From NCBI GenBank assembly GCA_945877355.1, contig CAMCRT010000001.1, forward strand, positions 1 to 64,000: 64,000 nt of DNA, given 5' to 3'. This DNA is from an uncultured Mitsuokella sp. (lineage in GTDB: Bacteria; Bacillota; Negativicutes; Selenomonadales; Selenomonadaceae). Under the pieces are notes generated by a model that was not told the DNA's origin, did no database searches, and was given only the letters and a program-made list of their open reading frames with translations. This document shows, piece after piece, positions 18,178 to 26,430 of the stretch; position 1 is the first letter of the stretch; every line of letters starts with the position of its first letter. A program made the translations under genes and the position numbers.

Positions 18178-19500
18178 ATGCCACTCGTCATTTTAGCATG
18201 TGGAATCCTGTTATTGTTTTTCTTGATTGTAAAGGTCAGAATGAACAGCTTTATTTCATTGCTGCTCGTAGCTGGCGTGGTAGGCTATGCGGAAGGCCTT
18301 CCAATCGGACAAATCATTCCCGTCATTGAGAAAGGCTTGGGGGGAACTCTTGGAGGTCTTGCCATTGTTGTGTCCTTCGGTGCCATCCTCGGCAAGCTTA
18401 TGGCGGAGAGCGGCGGTGCTCAGCGGATCGCGACGACACTTATCAATGTCTTTGGTCGCGAAAACGTGAAATGGGCAGTCTGCTTGACGGGCTTTATCGT
18501 CGGTATCGCACTCTTCTATGAAATTGGCTTTGTCCTTTTGATTCCGCTTGTCTTTACGATTGCAGCGGAGGCAAAGATTCCTCTGCTCAAGGTCGGAATT
18601 CCTATGGCGGCAGCTCTTTCTGTCACACATGGCTTTCTACCGCCTCATCCGGGCCCGACGGCGATTTCAGTCATTTATGGCGCAGATATCGGTCTGACTC
18701 TCGTCTATGGTGCAATCATCGCTGTTCCGACGGCCATTGTCGCAGGCCCGCTTTTTTATAATACTTGCAAGGGGCTGAACCCGGAGATTCCGCAGGGCTT
18801 GTACAATCCTCATGTTTTTGAGGATAATGAAATGCCGAGCTTCGGTATCAGCGTTTTCACGGCACTTGTCCCTGTATTCCTCATGGCCGCATCTGCTATT
18901 GCAAAGCTCACGCTTGCAAAGGAGTCTCAGGTTTTCCAGGTTCTGACGTTCCTTGGAACGCCTGATATGGCCCTTACGATATCCATTCTGATTGCATTTT
19001 ATACCTTTGGCATTTCGCGTGGGAAGAGCATGCCGGAAATCATGAAGGTCGTTGAAGATGCAATCCTGGCTATCGCCATGATTCTTCTCATTGTCGGTGG
19101 TGGTGGTGCGCTGAAGCAGATTCTTATCGATAGCGGTGTCGGCCGTTATATCGGCGAGGTCGTTGGCGGATCGGATCTCTCGCCTCTTGTCCTTGCATGG
19201 GTCGTTGCAGCTGTCATTCGTATCGCTTGCGGTTCGGCGACGGTCGCTGCCCTTACGGCTGGTGGTATTGCGGCACCTATCGTTGCGGTTACAAATGTCA
19301 GCCCGGAGCTCATGGTGCTGGCAACTGGTGCAGGCAGTCTTATCATCAGTCCTCCAAATGATCCTGGATTCTGGCTTTTCAAGGAATTTTTTGGACTGAC
19401 GATAAAGGAGACGGTCAGAACCTGGTGCGCACTGGAGACGATTATCTCAGTTATGGGTCTGGCAGGTGTGCTTATCCTGTCGAAAGTTTTTGGAGTATAA
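18178..19500 (+). CDS. gntP: GntP-family gluconate/sugar-acid:H+ symporter
   Basis: 440 residues with about twelve to fourteen hydrophobic segments, the usual GntP length. Family landmarks are GFLPPHPGPTAIS near residue 150, GGGGALKQILIDSGVG near 305, RIACGSATVAALTAGGI near 343 and ISPPNDPGFWLFKEFFGL near 385. The family imports gluconate, idonate, glycerate or similar hydroxy acids with protons across the inner membrane. GAAGGGGGAAG precedes the ATG. As first gene of a kinase/dehydrogenase operon it probably defines the substrate: an aldonate or ketoaldonate. Exact specificity is not visible. Confidence 0.93.
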   Translation: MPLVILACGILLLFFLIVKVRMNSFISLLLVAGVVGYAEGLPIGQIIPVIEKGLGGTLGGLAIVVSFGAILGKLMAESGGAQRIATTLINVFGRENVKWAVCLTGFIVGIALFYEIGFVLLIPLVFTIAAEAKIPLLKVGIPMAAALSVTHGFLPPHPGPTAISVIYGADIGLTLVYGAIIAVPTAIVAGPLFYNTCKGLNPEIPQGLYNPHVFEDNEMPSFGISVFTALVPVFLMAASAIAKLTLAKESQVFQVLTFLGTPDMALTISILIAFYTFGISRGKSMPEIMKVVEDAILAIAMILLIVGGGGALKQILIDSGVGRYIGEVVGGSDLSPLVLAWVVAAVIRIACGSATVAALTAGGIAAPIVAVTNVSPELMVLATGAGSLIISPPNDPGFWLFKEFFGLTIKETVRTWCALETIISVMGLAGVLILSKVFGV

Positions 19501-19577
19501 ATGATTTTTCCATATCTCATAGTGTAGGCGCTTGATTCGAGATTTAGAGTGGCGCTATCTCTTCGGGAGGGAAAAAG

Positions 19578-21092
19578 ATGGGATATCTTATTGGCGTCGA
19601 TGTCGGGTCAACAAATTTCAAGGCAATCGCATGCAGCCCGGATGGAAAGGTCTTGACGGAGGCCAGACGTCCCGGTGTCACGGAATACAAGGATAATGGC
19701 TGGGCAGAGCTTGATCCATTGCGTTTGTGGCAAGGGGTTGCGGCTTGTATTCGCGAGGTCGTAGAGAATTTGCTGCAGGATAAATGCATAGGCGTAGGTG
19801 TTGCCAGCAATGGAGAAGACGCCTTTGTGGACGAAGTGGGCAACCCCGTACATTCGACGCTTCGCTGGTTTGATACAAGAACGACAGAAATTGCCGAGCA
19901 ATGGAAAACCTTTGGCTTTGACAGGGTTTATGGCATTACAGGAATTCGGCCGAATCCAGTGGCGGGAATTACGAAGCTGCAGTGGATTCGAGAGAATGCT
20001 CCGGAAGCCTACGCAAAAGGGCGTTGGTGGATCAGCAATCAAGGCTTTGTCAGCATGCGCCTGACAGGGGTTGCAAAAACGAGCTGGTGTAATGCCTGCC
20101 GGACAATGGCCTTCGATTTGAAAAAACGGGATTGGTCCGATGAGATCCTTGAAGCTGCAGGCATTCCTCGCAAGCTCTTTCCCGAAGCTGTGCGGTCGGG
20201 GGATTTGATCGGGCATGTGACGGAAATGGCGGCGGGGGAGACGGCTCTTCCGGTAGGTACCCCTGTATATGCAGGCGGTATTGATTATGCCTGTGGCACA
20301 TTTGCAACCGGTATAATCAAGAGTGGACAGCTGCTGGACTCCACCGGTACGAGCGAGCAGATTGTCGCGATTGTAGATGAACCCCAGAGTAATCCGCGCT
20401 ATATGGAGGACAATTTCACGTCTGTATCTTATGTCGTAAATGACAAATATTATATGATGGGACAGATTATTTCCTCAGGCGGGGTGTTTGAATGGTTCAA
20501 GAATACGTTCTCGAATGCAACATTCGATGAGCTCTGCGCAGAGGCTGCGAAGATGCCAATTGGCAGCCATGGGGTCATGATGTTGCCGTATTTCTCAGGT
20601 CGGTATACCCTCGGAAATGATTCTGCAGCACGTGGAGCATTCGTGGGCTTGACGCGCAACGCAGTTCGCGGTGATTTCGTACGGGCACTCCTGGAGGGGC
20701 TATGCTTCGAGATGAAATCCATTATTGACCGTATGCAGACGATATCAGGGCATGCAATCCAATCCATTTATGCAATCGGAGGAGCGGCAAGGAGTCCTGT
20801 ATGGCTGCAAATGAAGGCTGATGTCTCAGGCCTGCGTGTTCATGCACGTAATGTCCACGAGGCTGCAGCTTTTGGAGCAGCCATGCTGGCAGGGCTTGGA
20901 GCTGGCATATACAGCAGTCCGGAGGATGCTGTCGAGAAAGTGGCGAAGCATATCCCGGAAACCATATATGAGCCGGATGCCGAGCGGCACGGAGTATATC
21001 AAAAGATATATGAGCGCCTGTATGAGCATCTTTATCCGGAGCTGCGGGCAGTCAATCAGTCGATAACCGCACTGCAGAGAGAGCTCGCTTGA
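19578..21092 (+). CDS. FGGY-family carbohydrate kinase
   Basis: 504 residues. The N-terminal FGGY domain starts YLIGVDVGSTNFKAIA (phosphate-1 loop), with WAELDPLRLW and later RWFDTRT; the C-terminal domain has LDSTGTSEQI near 256, PYFSGRYTLGND (about 340) and AIGGAARSPVWLQMKADVSG (adenosine motif) near 400. FGGY kinases phosphorylate sugars such as gluconate, xylulose or ribulose with ATP. The active-site region differs from the gluconokinase at 26431, so the two probably use different substrates. GGGAGGGAAAAAG precedes the ATG. Confidence 0.88.
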   Translation: MGYLIGVDVGSTNFKAIACSPDGKVLTEARRPGVTEYKDNGWAELDPLRLWQGVAACIREVVENLLQDKCIGVGVASNGEDAFVDEVGNPVHSTLRWFDTRTTEIAEQWKTFGFDRVYGITGIRPNPVAGITKLQWIRENAPEAYAKGRWWISNQGFVSMRLTGVAKTSWCNACRTMAFDLKKRDWSDEILEAAGIPRKLFPEAVRSGDLIGHVTEMAAGETALPVGTPVYAGGIDYACGTFATGIIKSGQLLDSTGTSEQIVAIVDEPQSNPRYMEDNFTSVSYVVNDKYYMMGQIISSGGVFEWFKNTFSNATFDELCAEAAKMPIGSHGVMMLPYFSGRYTLGNDSAARGAFVGLTRNAVRGDFVRALLEGLCFEMKSIIDRMQTISGHAIQSIYAIGGAARSPVWLQMKADVSGLRVHARNVHEAAAFGAAMLAGLGAGIYSSPEDAVEKVAKHIPETIYEPDAERHGVYQKIYERLYEHLYPELRAVNQSITALQRELA

Positions 21093-21120
21093 TGAGACAG
21101 GAATAGGGGGAGGCAAGGAC

Positions 21121-21477
21121 ATGAAGTATGAAGTGATGATTACCGCAATCGGTGACTTTGTATTCCAATACATGAAGACACGAGATTCTTTGATTATCTT
21201 TGACAAGGATGTACCATATCACTATATGAACATGGTCATATCGCATACAAAGGGGGAAGTCAAGGGGGATATTGTGCCGGGGGATACACTCCTGCTTGCT
21301 GATCGTGAATACCAGGTCACGGCTGTGGGCGAGGAAGCCATGAAGAACCTCCGGGAGCATGGTCATGTGACACTCGTGTTTAATGGGAAAGATACGGCAG
21401 AGCAGCCGGGGCAGATCATGCTGTCCGGAGGGCATGCACCGCGTCTGATGGTTGGCGATACGATTCGATTTGAATAA
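21121..21477 (+). CDS. PTS glucitol/sorbitol-type EIIA protein (orphan)
   Basis: 118 residues, the length of E. coli SrlB (EIIA-Gut). The alignment by eye places His42 (MVISHTKGEVKG) on the phosphorylated His43 of SrlB (FIHCHGELKG); VTAVGEEAMKNLREHGHVTL and the C-terminal GDTIRFE also match. EIIA normally relays phosphate from HPr to EIIB/EIIC of the glucitol permease. No EIIB or EIIC occurs in the window, and the operon instead starts with a proton symporter. The retained His suggests it is still phosphorylated; a regulatory role on the operon's enzymes is inference. GGGGGAGGCAAG precedes the ATG. Confidence 0.88.
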   Translation: MKYEVMITAIGDFVFQYMKTRDSLIIFDKDVPYHYMNMVISHTKGEVKGDIVPGDTLLLADREYQVTAVGEEAMKNLREHGHVTLVFNGKDTAEQPGQIMLSGGHAPRLMVGDTIRFE

Positions 21478-21512
21478 ATCTTAGGATTTATATTTTTATA
21501 GGAGGAATTATT

Positions 21513-22580
21513 ATGAAAATTTTGGTCATCGGAGATCCACTTCTCCCATCTGCACGCTTAAAGGAAGCTGTCGTTTCTGTTCTCGGGAACAAGGAAGAGG
21601 TCTTTTGTGTCGACTGGAAGCCGGCGAGTGATGAAGAGTTCTGGAATCTCCGTAGCCTCGTAGAAAAAAATGGCCCTTCTGCAGGCAAGCCACCAAAAGA
21701 AATCTTCGATTATGTCGGCGATGTGGACATGGTCATCACCCAGCACACACCGCTGAATAAGGAGATTATCGAAGCCGCAAAGAAGTGCTCTGTTATCGGT
21801 GTCTGCCGTGCAGGCCTTGAAAATGTAGATATCGACGCAGCGACTAAGATGGGAATTGCCGTCAGCCGCACGATGGGCCGCAATGCCCATGCGGTCTCCG
21901 ATTATACAGTCGGCATGATGCTTGCTGAGATGCGCAATATCGCCCGTAGCCATGCAGAGCTCCGGAAAGGAAATTGGAAGAAGCAGTATGCAAATGCGGC
22001 CTTTGTCGGGGACATGTATGAAAAGACAGTTGGCCTCATCGGCTTTGGATATATTGGCAGCCTTGTCGCAAAGAAGCTGTCAGGCTTTGAGGTGAATCTG
22101 CTCGTATATGATCCGTTTGCCAAGAAGGAGGATATCGAGGCAGCAGGCGGGAAGTCCGTATCCATGGAAGAGCTTTGCCGTGAATCGGATATCATCAGCA
22201 TGCACGCCCGCCTTTCGGAAGAGACACAGGGCCTCTTGGGCGAAAAGGAAATTGCGCTGATGAAGCCGACAGCTTATGTCATCAACACAGCTCGCGCAGG
22301 CCTTATCGATGAGAAGGCACTGATTCGCGCCCTCGAGGAGCATCGCATCGGCGGAGCGGGGCTTGATGTATATTGGATTGAGCCGCCCCCGGCAGATCAC
22401 CCGCTCATGACCCTTGATAATGTGACAATCACGCCGCATCTTGCAGGCTCGACGAAGGATGCGTTTAACCGTACGCCGTATTTGCTGCTCAAGGAGCTCA
22501 AGCGCGTGGCGGCAGAGGGAAATCCGCGCTGGATTGTCAATGCAAAGGATGTTTCAATCGACTATAAGAAGTTCTTCTGA
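21513..22580 (+). CDS. D-isomer-specific 2-hydroxyacid dehydrogenase
   Basis: 355 residues. NAD-binding fold with VGLIGFGYIGSLVAKKL (GxGxxG) near 172-188, followed by the acidic end YDPF. Catalytic set: Arg in NTARAGLID near 262, Glu in the following HRIGGAGLDVYWIEPP region, and His in TITPHLAGST near 308. The family oxidises or reduces 2-hydroxy/2-keto acids (glycerate, 2-ketogluconate, phosphoglycerate). Between a hexonate permease and two hexonate dehydrogenases it is best read as a 2-ketogluconate or 2-keto-6-phosphogluconate reductase; this is inference. AGGAGG stands 9 bases before the ATG. Confidence 0.88.
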   Translation: MKILVIGDPLLPSARLKEAVVSVLGNKEEVFCVDWKPASDEEFWNLRSLVEKNGPSAGKPPKEIFDYVGDVDMVITQHTPLNKEIIEAAKKCSVIGVCRAGLENVDIDAATKMGIAVSRTMGRNAHAVSDYTVGMMLAEMRNIARSHAELRKGNWKKQYANAAFVGDMYEKTVGLIGFGYIGSLVAKKLSGFEVNLLVYDPFAKKEDIEAAGGKSVSMEELCRESDIISMHARLSEETQGLLGEKEIALMKPTAYVINTARAGLIDEKALIRALEEHRIGGAGLDVYWIEPPPADHPLMTLDNVTITPHLAGSTKDAFNRTPYLLLKELKRVAAEGNPRWIVNAKDVSIDYKKFF

Positions 22581-22638
22581 GTGTAGTGCCTGAAACTGGC
22601 AGATGCGAGGGTTCTGTAATAGAAAGGAAGGCGTTCTT

Positions 22639-23736
22639 ATGAGGGCGGCCATATATAAAGGCATCGAACAGATTGAAGTGGAGGACATTGAGAAGCCGCA
22701 GGCAGGAGCAGGAGAGCTCCTGGTCAAGGTGAAGGCCTGTGCAATCTGTGGCGGCGATCTACGGACTTATCGTTTTGGGCATAAGGCTATCAAGCCCCCT
22801 ATTGTGCTCGGACACGAGATTGCTGGTGTAATCGAAGAGGTCGGGGAAGGGATTTCCCGCTATAAAGTGGGGGACAGGGTCATTGTCGCGCCAGGAATTG
22901 GCTGCGGGGAATGCTCGTACTGCCTTTCCGGACACCAAAATCTTTGCTACCATCGCAAGACGATTGCGCATCACTATGATGGTGGTTTTGCCGAGTACAT
23001 CAAGATTCCTGCAAATGCGGTACGAGCAGGCAATGTCAATTTCATTCCGGATGAAGTCGATTATCTGTCAGCCTCTCTGGCAGAGCCGCTTGCTTGCGTC
23101 ATCAATGGGCAGGAGGCACTTGATATCAAGCTGGGCAATACGGTAGCAGTTATTGGAGCTGGGCCGATTGGCCTGATGCATGCAGAGCTTGCACGCGCCT
23201 CGGGTGCTGGCAAGGTATTCCTGCTGAATCGCAGCAAGAAGCGCCTTGAGAGCGCAAAAGCATTGGGCTATGATGCGTACATCAATACGTCTGAAGGCGA
23301 CCCAGTGCAGGCTGTGCTTGACCTTACGAACGGGCAGGGCGCAGATGTCACCATCGTGACAGCAGGAAGCGCCGAGGCACAGAACATGGGCATCCAGATG
23401 ACGGGAAAGATGGGCAAGACCTGCATGTTCGCAGGGCTCCCGAAGGATACACCAAATCTTACGTTTGATGTCAATTTTATCCATTATCGCCAGATCGGAA
23501 TTTATGGAACCTTCTCGTCGGCACCGCGTCATAATGCACTTGCGATAGAAATGATCCGCAGCGGGAAAATCAATGCGGATCGCATCTTGACACACGCCGT
23601 CTCGCTGGAGGATATCAACCTGGGCCTTGATCTCGTCAAGAATCGTGCGGGGCTTCGCGTGGCTGTCGTGCCTCACATGGAAGAGCTTAAGGATGATATT
23701 GCACGGCATCCGAATCTCACGATTGCAAAGGCGTGA
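22639..23736 (+). CDS. Zinc-dependent medium-chain alcohol dehydrogenase (sorbitol/idonate dehydrogenase-like)
   Basis: 365 residues from the ATG after AAAGGAAGG. Catalytic zinc site: Cys in KACAICGGDLR (about 36-39) and GHEIAGVIEEVG (His-Glu, about 61). Four structural-zinc cysteines appear in CGECSYCLSGHQNLC (about 92-106). The Rossmann motif is VAVIGAGPIGLMHAELA (about 170), so an NAD(P) cofactor is expected. Related enzymes include L-idonate 5-dehydrogenase, sorbitol and threonine dehydrogenases. In this operon a polyol/aldonate dehydrogenase producing a keto-acid is likely; substrate not assignable by eye. Confidence 0.9.
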   Translation: MRAAIYKGIEQIEVEDIEKPQAGAGELLVKVKACAICGGDLRTYRFGHKAIKPPIVLGHEIAGVIEEVGEGISRYKVGDRVIVAPGIGCGECSYCLSGHQNLCYHRKTIAHHYDGGFAEYIKIPANAVRAGNVNFIPDEVDYLSASLAEPLACVINGQEALDIKLGNTVAVIGAGPIGLMHAELARASGAGKVFLLNRSKKRLESAKALGYDAYINTSEGDPVQAVLDLTNGQGADVTIVTAGSAEAQNMGIQMTGKMGKTCMFAGLPKDTPNLTFDVNFIHYRQIGIYGTFSSAPRHNALAIEMIRSGKINADRILTHAVSLEDINLGLDLVKNRAGLRVAVVPHMEELKDDIARHPNLTIAKA

Positions 23737-23785
23737 GCAGAAAACCGGTTTGGAAACGTCTTGAGAGAAGATGTGGAGGGATTGT

Positions 23786-25216
23786 ATGAGCCAGGATAAT
23801 GCAGCGACAATGGACATAGGCGTTTACGGAATGGCTGTCATGGGAAGCAATCTGGCGCTCAATATGGCAGACCATGGTTTCAAGGTGGCGGGCTTCAACC
23901 GTCATGGAGATGTGACAAGAGAGGTCATTGCAAAGCACCCGCACCCCAATATGTCGGGCTTTTATGACCTGCAGGAGTTTGTCTCATCCTTGAAAAAACC
24001 GCGTCGCGTTGTCATCATGGTTAAGGCTGGCAAGCCGGTGGACCTTGTCATTGATTCCCTTATCTCTGTCATGGAGAAAGGGGATGTCATCATTGATGCA
24101 GGCAATTCTTTCTTCAAGGATACAATTCGTCGTTTCCAGCATGTGGACGAGCATGGCTTGCATTATTTTGGAATGGGGGTGTCTGGCGGGGAAAAAGGTG
24201 CGCGCTTCGGCCCCTCGTTGATGCCCGGCGGCAGTCGGGATCTGTATGAGTCCCTGCGTCCTATTCTGGAGGCAATTGCTGCGAAGGCGAAGGATGGTAA
24301 GCCATGCTGCACATTTATCGGTACAGATGGGGCAGGTCATTATGTCAAGATGGTGCATAATGGAATCGAGTATGCGGATATGCAGCTCATTGCAGAGTCG
24401 TACCTATTGATGAAGCACCTCGGTGGCAAAAGCAATGCAGAGCTTTCACGCATTTACCATGAGTGGAATGGTGGAGAGCTGAAGAGCTATCTCATAGGAA
24501 TCACGGCAGATATATTCGCTGAGAAGGATGACAAAGGATCTGGCGAACTCGTCGACAAGATTGTCGACAGTGCCGGGCAAAAGGGGACGGGACGCTGGAC
24601 TAGCATCCAATCCCTAGAGCAAGGTGTAGACACCGCCATGATTACAGCTGCCTGCAATGCGCGCGTGATGAGTAATCTTCTTGAGGAGCGGGAAAATTTT
24701 TCGAAAAGAATCGTTGCACCGGATAGCTGGGAAGCAAATGAGAATATAGTCGAGGATATCCGGCGCAGTCTTTATACGGCAAAGATTGTTGCGTATGCAC
24801 AGGGCTTTGCGTTGTATCGCTCTGCAGCGAAAGAGTTCGGCTGGCATCTGGATCTTGGCCGGATTGCCTCGATTTTCCGAGCCGGCTGCATCATCCAGGC
24901 CGTATTCCTTGATAAGATTACAGAGGCGTATCAAAAGAATCCGCAGCTTGCCTCTCTCATGGAGGATGAATTCTTCCTGGCAAAAATCAATGAGAACCTT
25001 CCTAGTCTGCGTAGGGTCGTGGCAGCTGCAGCATCAGCGGGGATTCCCGTTCCTGCCATGATGAATGCGCTTTCCTACATCGACACCAGTCGCAGCACAC
25101 AGCTGGGGGCCAATCTCATACAGGCACAGCGCGACTACTTTGGTGCGCATACGTATCAGCGTACCGATGCGGAGGGTGCATACCACCATGCATGGCAAGA
25201 GCATTATAAAGAATAA
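23786..25216 (+). CDS. gnd: 6-phosphogluconate dehydrogenase, decarboxylating (copy 1, probably NADP-dependent)
   Basis: 476 residues from the ATG after GGAGGG. Long-form 6PGDH: GMAVMGSNLALNMADHGF (nucleotide fold), MGVSGGEKGARFGPSLMPGG, KMVHNGIEYADMQ (catalytic Lys and substrate contacts) and the C-terminal SYIDTSRSTQLGANLIQAQRDYFGAHTY block with substrate Arg/His. The cofactor loop reads FNRHGD with Arg39 at the place of the arginine that binds the NADP 2'-phosphate, so NADP use is expected. Oddities: IDAGNS where IDGGNS is usual. It yields ribulose-5-phosphate and CO2 from 6-phosphogluconate. Last gene of the first operon. A paralogue lies at 29170. Confidence 0.93.
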   Translation: MSQDNAATMDIGVYGMAVMGSNLALNMADHGFKVAGFNRHGDVTREVIAKHPHPNMSGFYDLQEFVSSLKKPRRVVIMVKAGKPVDLVIDSLISVMEKGDVIIDAGNSFFKDTIRRFQHVDEHGLHYFGMGVSGGEKGARFGPSLMPGGSRDLYESLRPILEAIAAKAKDGKPCCTFIGTDGAGHYVKMVHNGIEYADMQLIAESYLLMKHLGGKSNAELSRIYHEWNGGELKSYLIGITADIFAEKDDKGSGELVDKIVDSAGQKGTGRWTSIQSLEQGVDTAMITAACNARVMSNLLEERENFSKRIVAPDSWEANENIVEDIRRSLYTAKIVAYAQGFALYRSAAKEFGWHLDLGRIASIFRAGCIIQAVFLDKITEAYQKNPQLASLMEDEFFLAKINENLPSLRRVVAAAASAGIPVPAMMNALSYIDTSRSTQLGANLIQAQRDYFGAHTYQRTDAEGAYHHAWQEHYKE

Positions 25217-25249
25217 GCAATGGCCTTTAGATGGAAAATAAGAGGAAAG

Positions 25250-25293
25250 AAAATCCTTTTGATTCTCTATGAATCAGAGGATTTCTTTTTTTT
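25250..25293 (+). terminator. Rho-independent terminator after gnd copy 1
   Basis: AAATCCTTTTGATTC and GAATCAGAGGATTT form a stem of about 14 bp with one bulge around a TCTAT loop, followed directly by a run of T. It ends the gntP-gnd operon. Confidence 0.82.
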
Positions 25294-25314
25294 AGAGGGA
25301 ATAGAAGATACATT

Positions 25315-25342
25315 TTTGCTCTTTCTGGAGTTGTGGTATAGT
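25315..25342 (+). promoter_or_regulatory. Probable promoter of the RpiR regulator
   Basis: TTTGCT (25315-25320) and TATAGT (25337-25342) are 16 bp apart; TGG forms an extended -10. Located about 75 bp before the regulator's start. Confidence 0.5.
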
Positions 25343-25415
25343 ATACGTATTCATTACGAAATTTTTGACATGGCGTAGATCCGGACTATGGAACCGTACG
25401 GGCAGGAGGAATCCC

Positions 25416-26267
25416 ATGAATGAGACAGTCTATATGCTTCCAATACTGCGAAGCTCCTATCATACTATGACAAAAGCAGAACGGAGAATAGCAAACTATA
25501 TCAATGCAAATGCGAAAGAAGTTCTGAAGGGTACCGTTGCAGATCTGGCACAGGGGGCAGGGAGCTCGGAGATTACCGTCTCGCGGTTTTGCAAAAAGCT
25601 CGGCTTCAGCGGCTTGCAAGGGCTGAAAATCGCGCTGGCGGGCGAGGTGTACTCTGCTGATGAAACGGTCTATCAAGATATACGGCAGGGCGACTCGTAT
25701 GAGATAATTGCAGGGAAGATGTTCAATGCCATTGCAGAGGGGCTTCAGGATACAATCAAGCTGCTTGACTTCGGGAAATTGGCAGAAGCAGTGGAGCTCT
25801 TGCAAGGCGCATCGCGTGTCGCGGTCTATGGCTTCGGAAATTCGGCCACTGTATGCCGCGATATGGAGACCCGTTTCCTGCGTTTTGGAAAGCCGGTACA
25901 GGCATATTCCGATGCGCATCTCCAGGTCACATCAGCTGTGCTTCTGACTGCTGCGGACGTGGTCGTTGCCATATCCCATACTGGAGGCAGTATCGAGCTG
26001 CTGAAATCTGTAGAGGTTGCAAAAAATTCCGGGGCAAAGGTCATCGGTATTACAAGCTATGCGCATTCCAAATTGTCTACGATGGCTGATGTCGTCCTTT
26101 GTGGTATGGGCCGGGAGACTCTGTATCAGTCAGAATCCGTTGCATCGCGGCTGATTCATATGGCGATCGTGGATCTCTTGTACATGGGATTGGCCATGCA
26201 CTCTTCTGCGTCATATCGAGATAACATGCGGAAAATGCGCGAGGTGATTGCTGAAAAGCGGGTATAG
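25416..26267 (+). CDS. RpiR/MurR-family transcriptional regulator (HTH_6 + SIS)
   Basis: 283 residues from the ATG after GCAGGAGG. Residues 1-80 carry the HTH_6 domain (MTKAERRIANYINAN, TVADLAQGAGSSEITVSRFCKKLGFSGLQGLKIAL); residues about 120-260 form a SIS sugar-phosphate isomerase fold (VAVYGFGNSATVCRDMETRFLRFG, VVVAISHTGGSIELLKSVEVAKNSGAKVIGIT). SIS-type regulators respond to phosphosugars. It lies between the two halves of the hexonate island, directly before a promoter with twin palindromes, so it probably controls both operons with a phosphorylated intermediate such as 6-phosphogluconate as effector (inference). Confidence 0.92.
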   Translation: MNETVYMLPILRSSYHTMTKAERRIANYINANAKEVLKGTVADLAQGAGSSEITVSRFCKKLGFSGLQGLKIALAGEVYSADETVYQDIRQGDSYEIIAGKMFNAIAEGLQDTIKLLDFGKLAEAVELLQGASRVAVYGFGNSATVCRDMETRFLRFGKPVQAYSDAHLQVTSAVLLTAADVVVAISHTGGSIELLKSVEVAKNSGAKVIGITSYAHSKLSTMADVVLCGMGRETLYQSESVASRLIHMAIVDLLYMGLAMHSSASYRDNMRKMREVIAEKRV

Positions 26268-26272
26268 CTGGA

Positions 26273-26308
26273 TATCAAAATTTGATATATTAATATCAAA
26301 TTTTGATA
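26273..26308. promoter_or_regulatory. Twin palindromic operator (candidate RpiR site)
   Basis: TATCAAAATTTGATA (26273-26287) and TATCAAATTTTGATA (26294-26308) are each near-perfect 15-bp palindromes and are exact reverse complements of one another. Their centres are 21 bp apart, two helical turns, so dimers would bind the same DNA face. They lie 18 bp upstream of a -35 box and immediately after the RpiR gene. Confidence 0.78.
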
Positions 26309-26325
26309 AAAAAGTGAAATAAATA

Positions 26326-26353
26326 TTGCAAAATTAATTGAATGTGATATACT
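26326..26353 (+). promoter_or_regulatory. Promoter of the gluconokinase operon
   Basis: TTGCAA (26326-26331) and TATACT (26348-26353) are 16 bp apart; TGA before the -10 makes an extended element. About 78 bp separate it from the start of the kinase gene. Confidence 0.65.
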
Positions 26354-26430
26354 TTTCCTAGGAGAAAAACACATTGGCGCTTATTGTATCAGAATAAATT
26401 TCTTGATGTTGTCGAAAGGCGGGAAAAAGT

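Noticed and set aside
17897-18184. 95-codon hydrophobic - frame before gntP
   Set aside because: No ribosome site; overlaps the gntP promoter and its ribosome site; A+T-rich sequence gives hydrophobic frames by chance.
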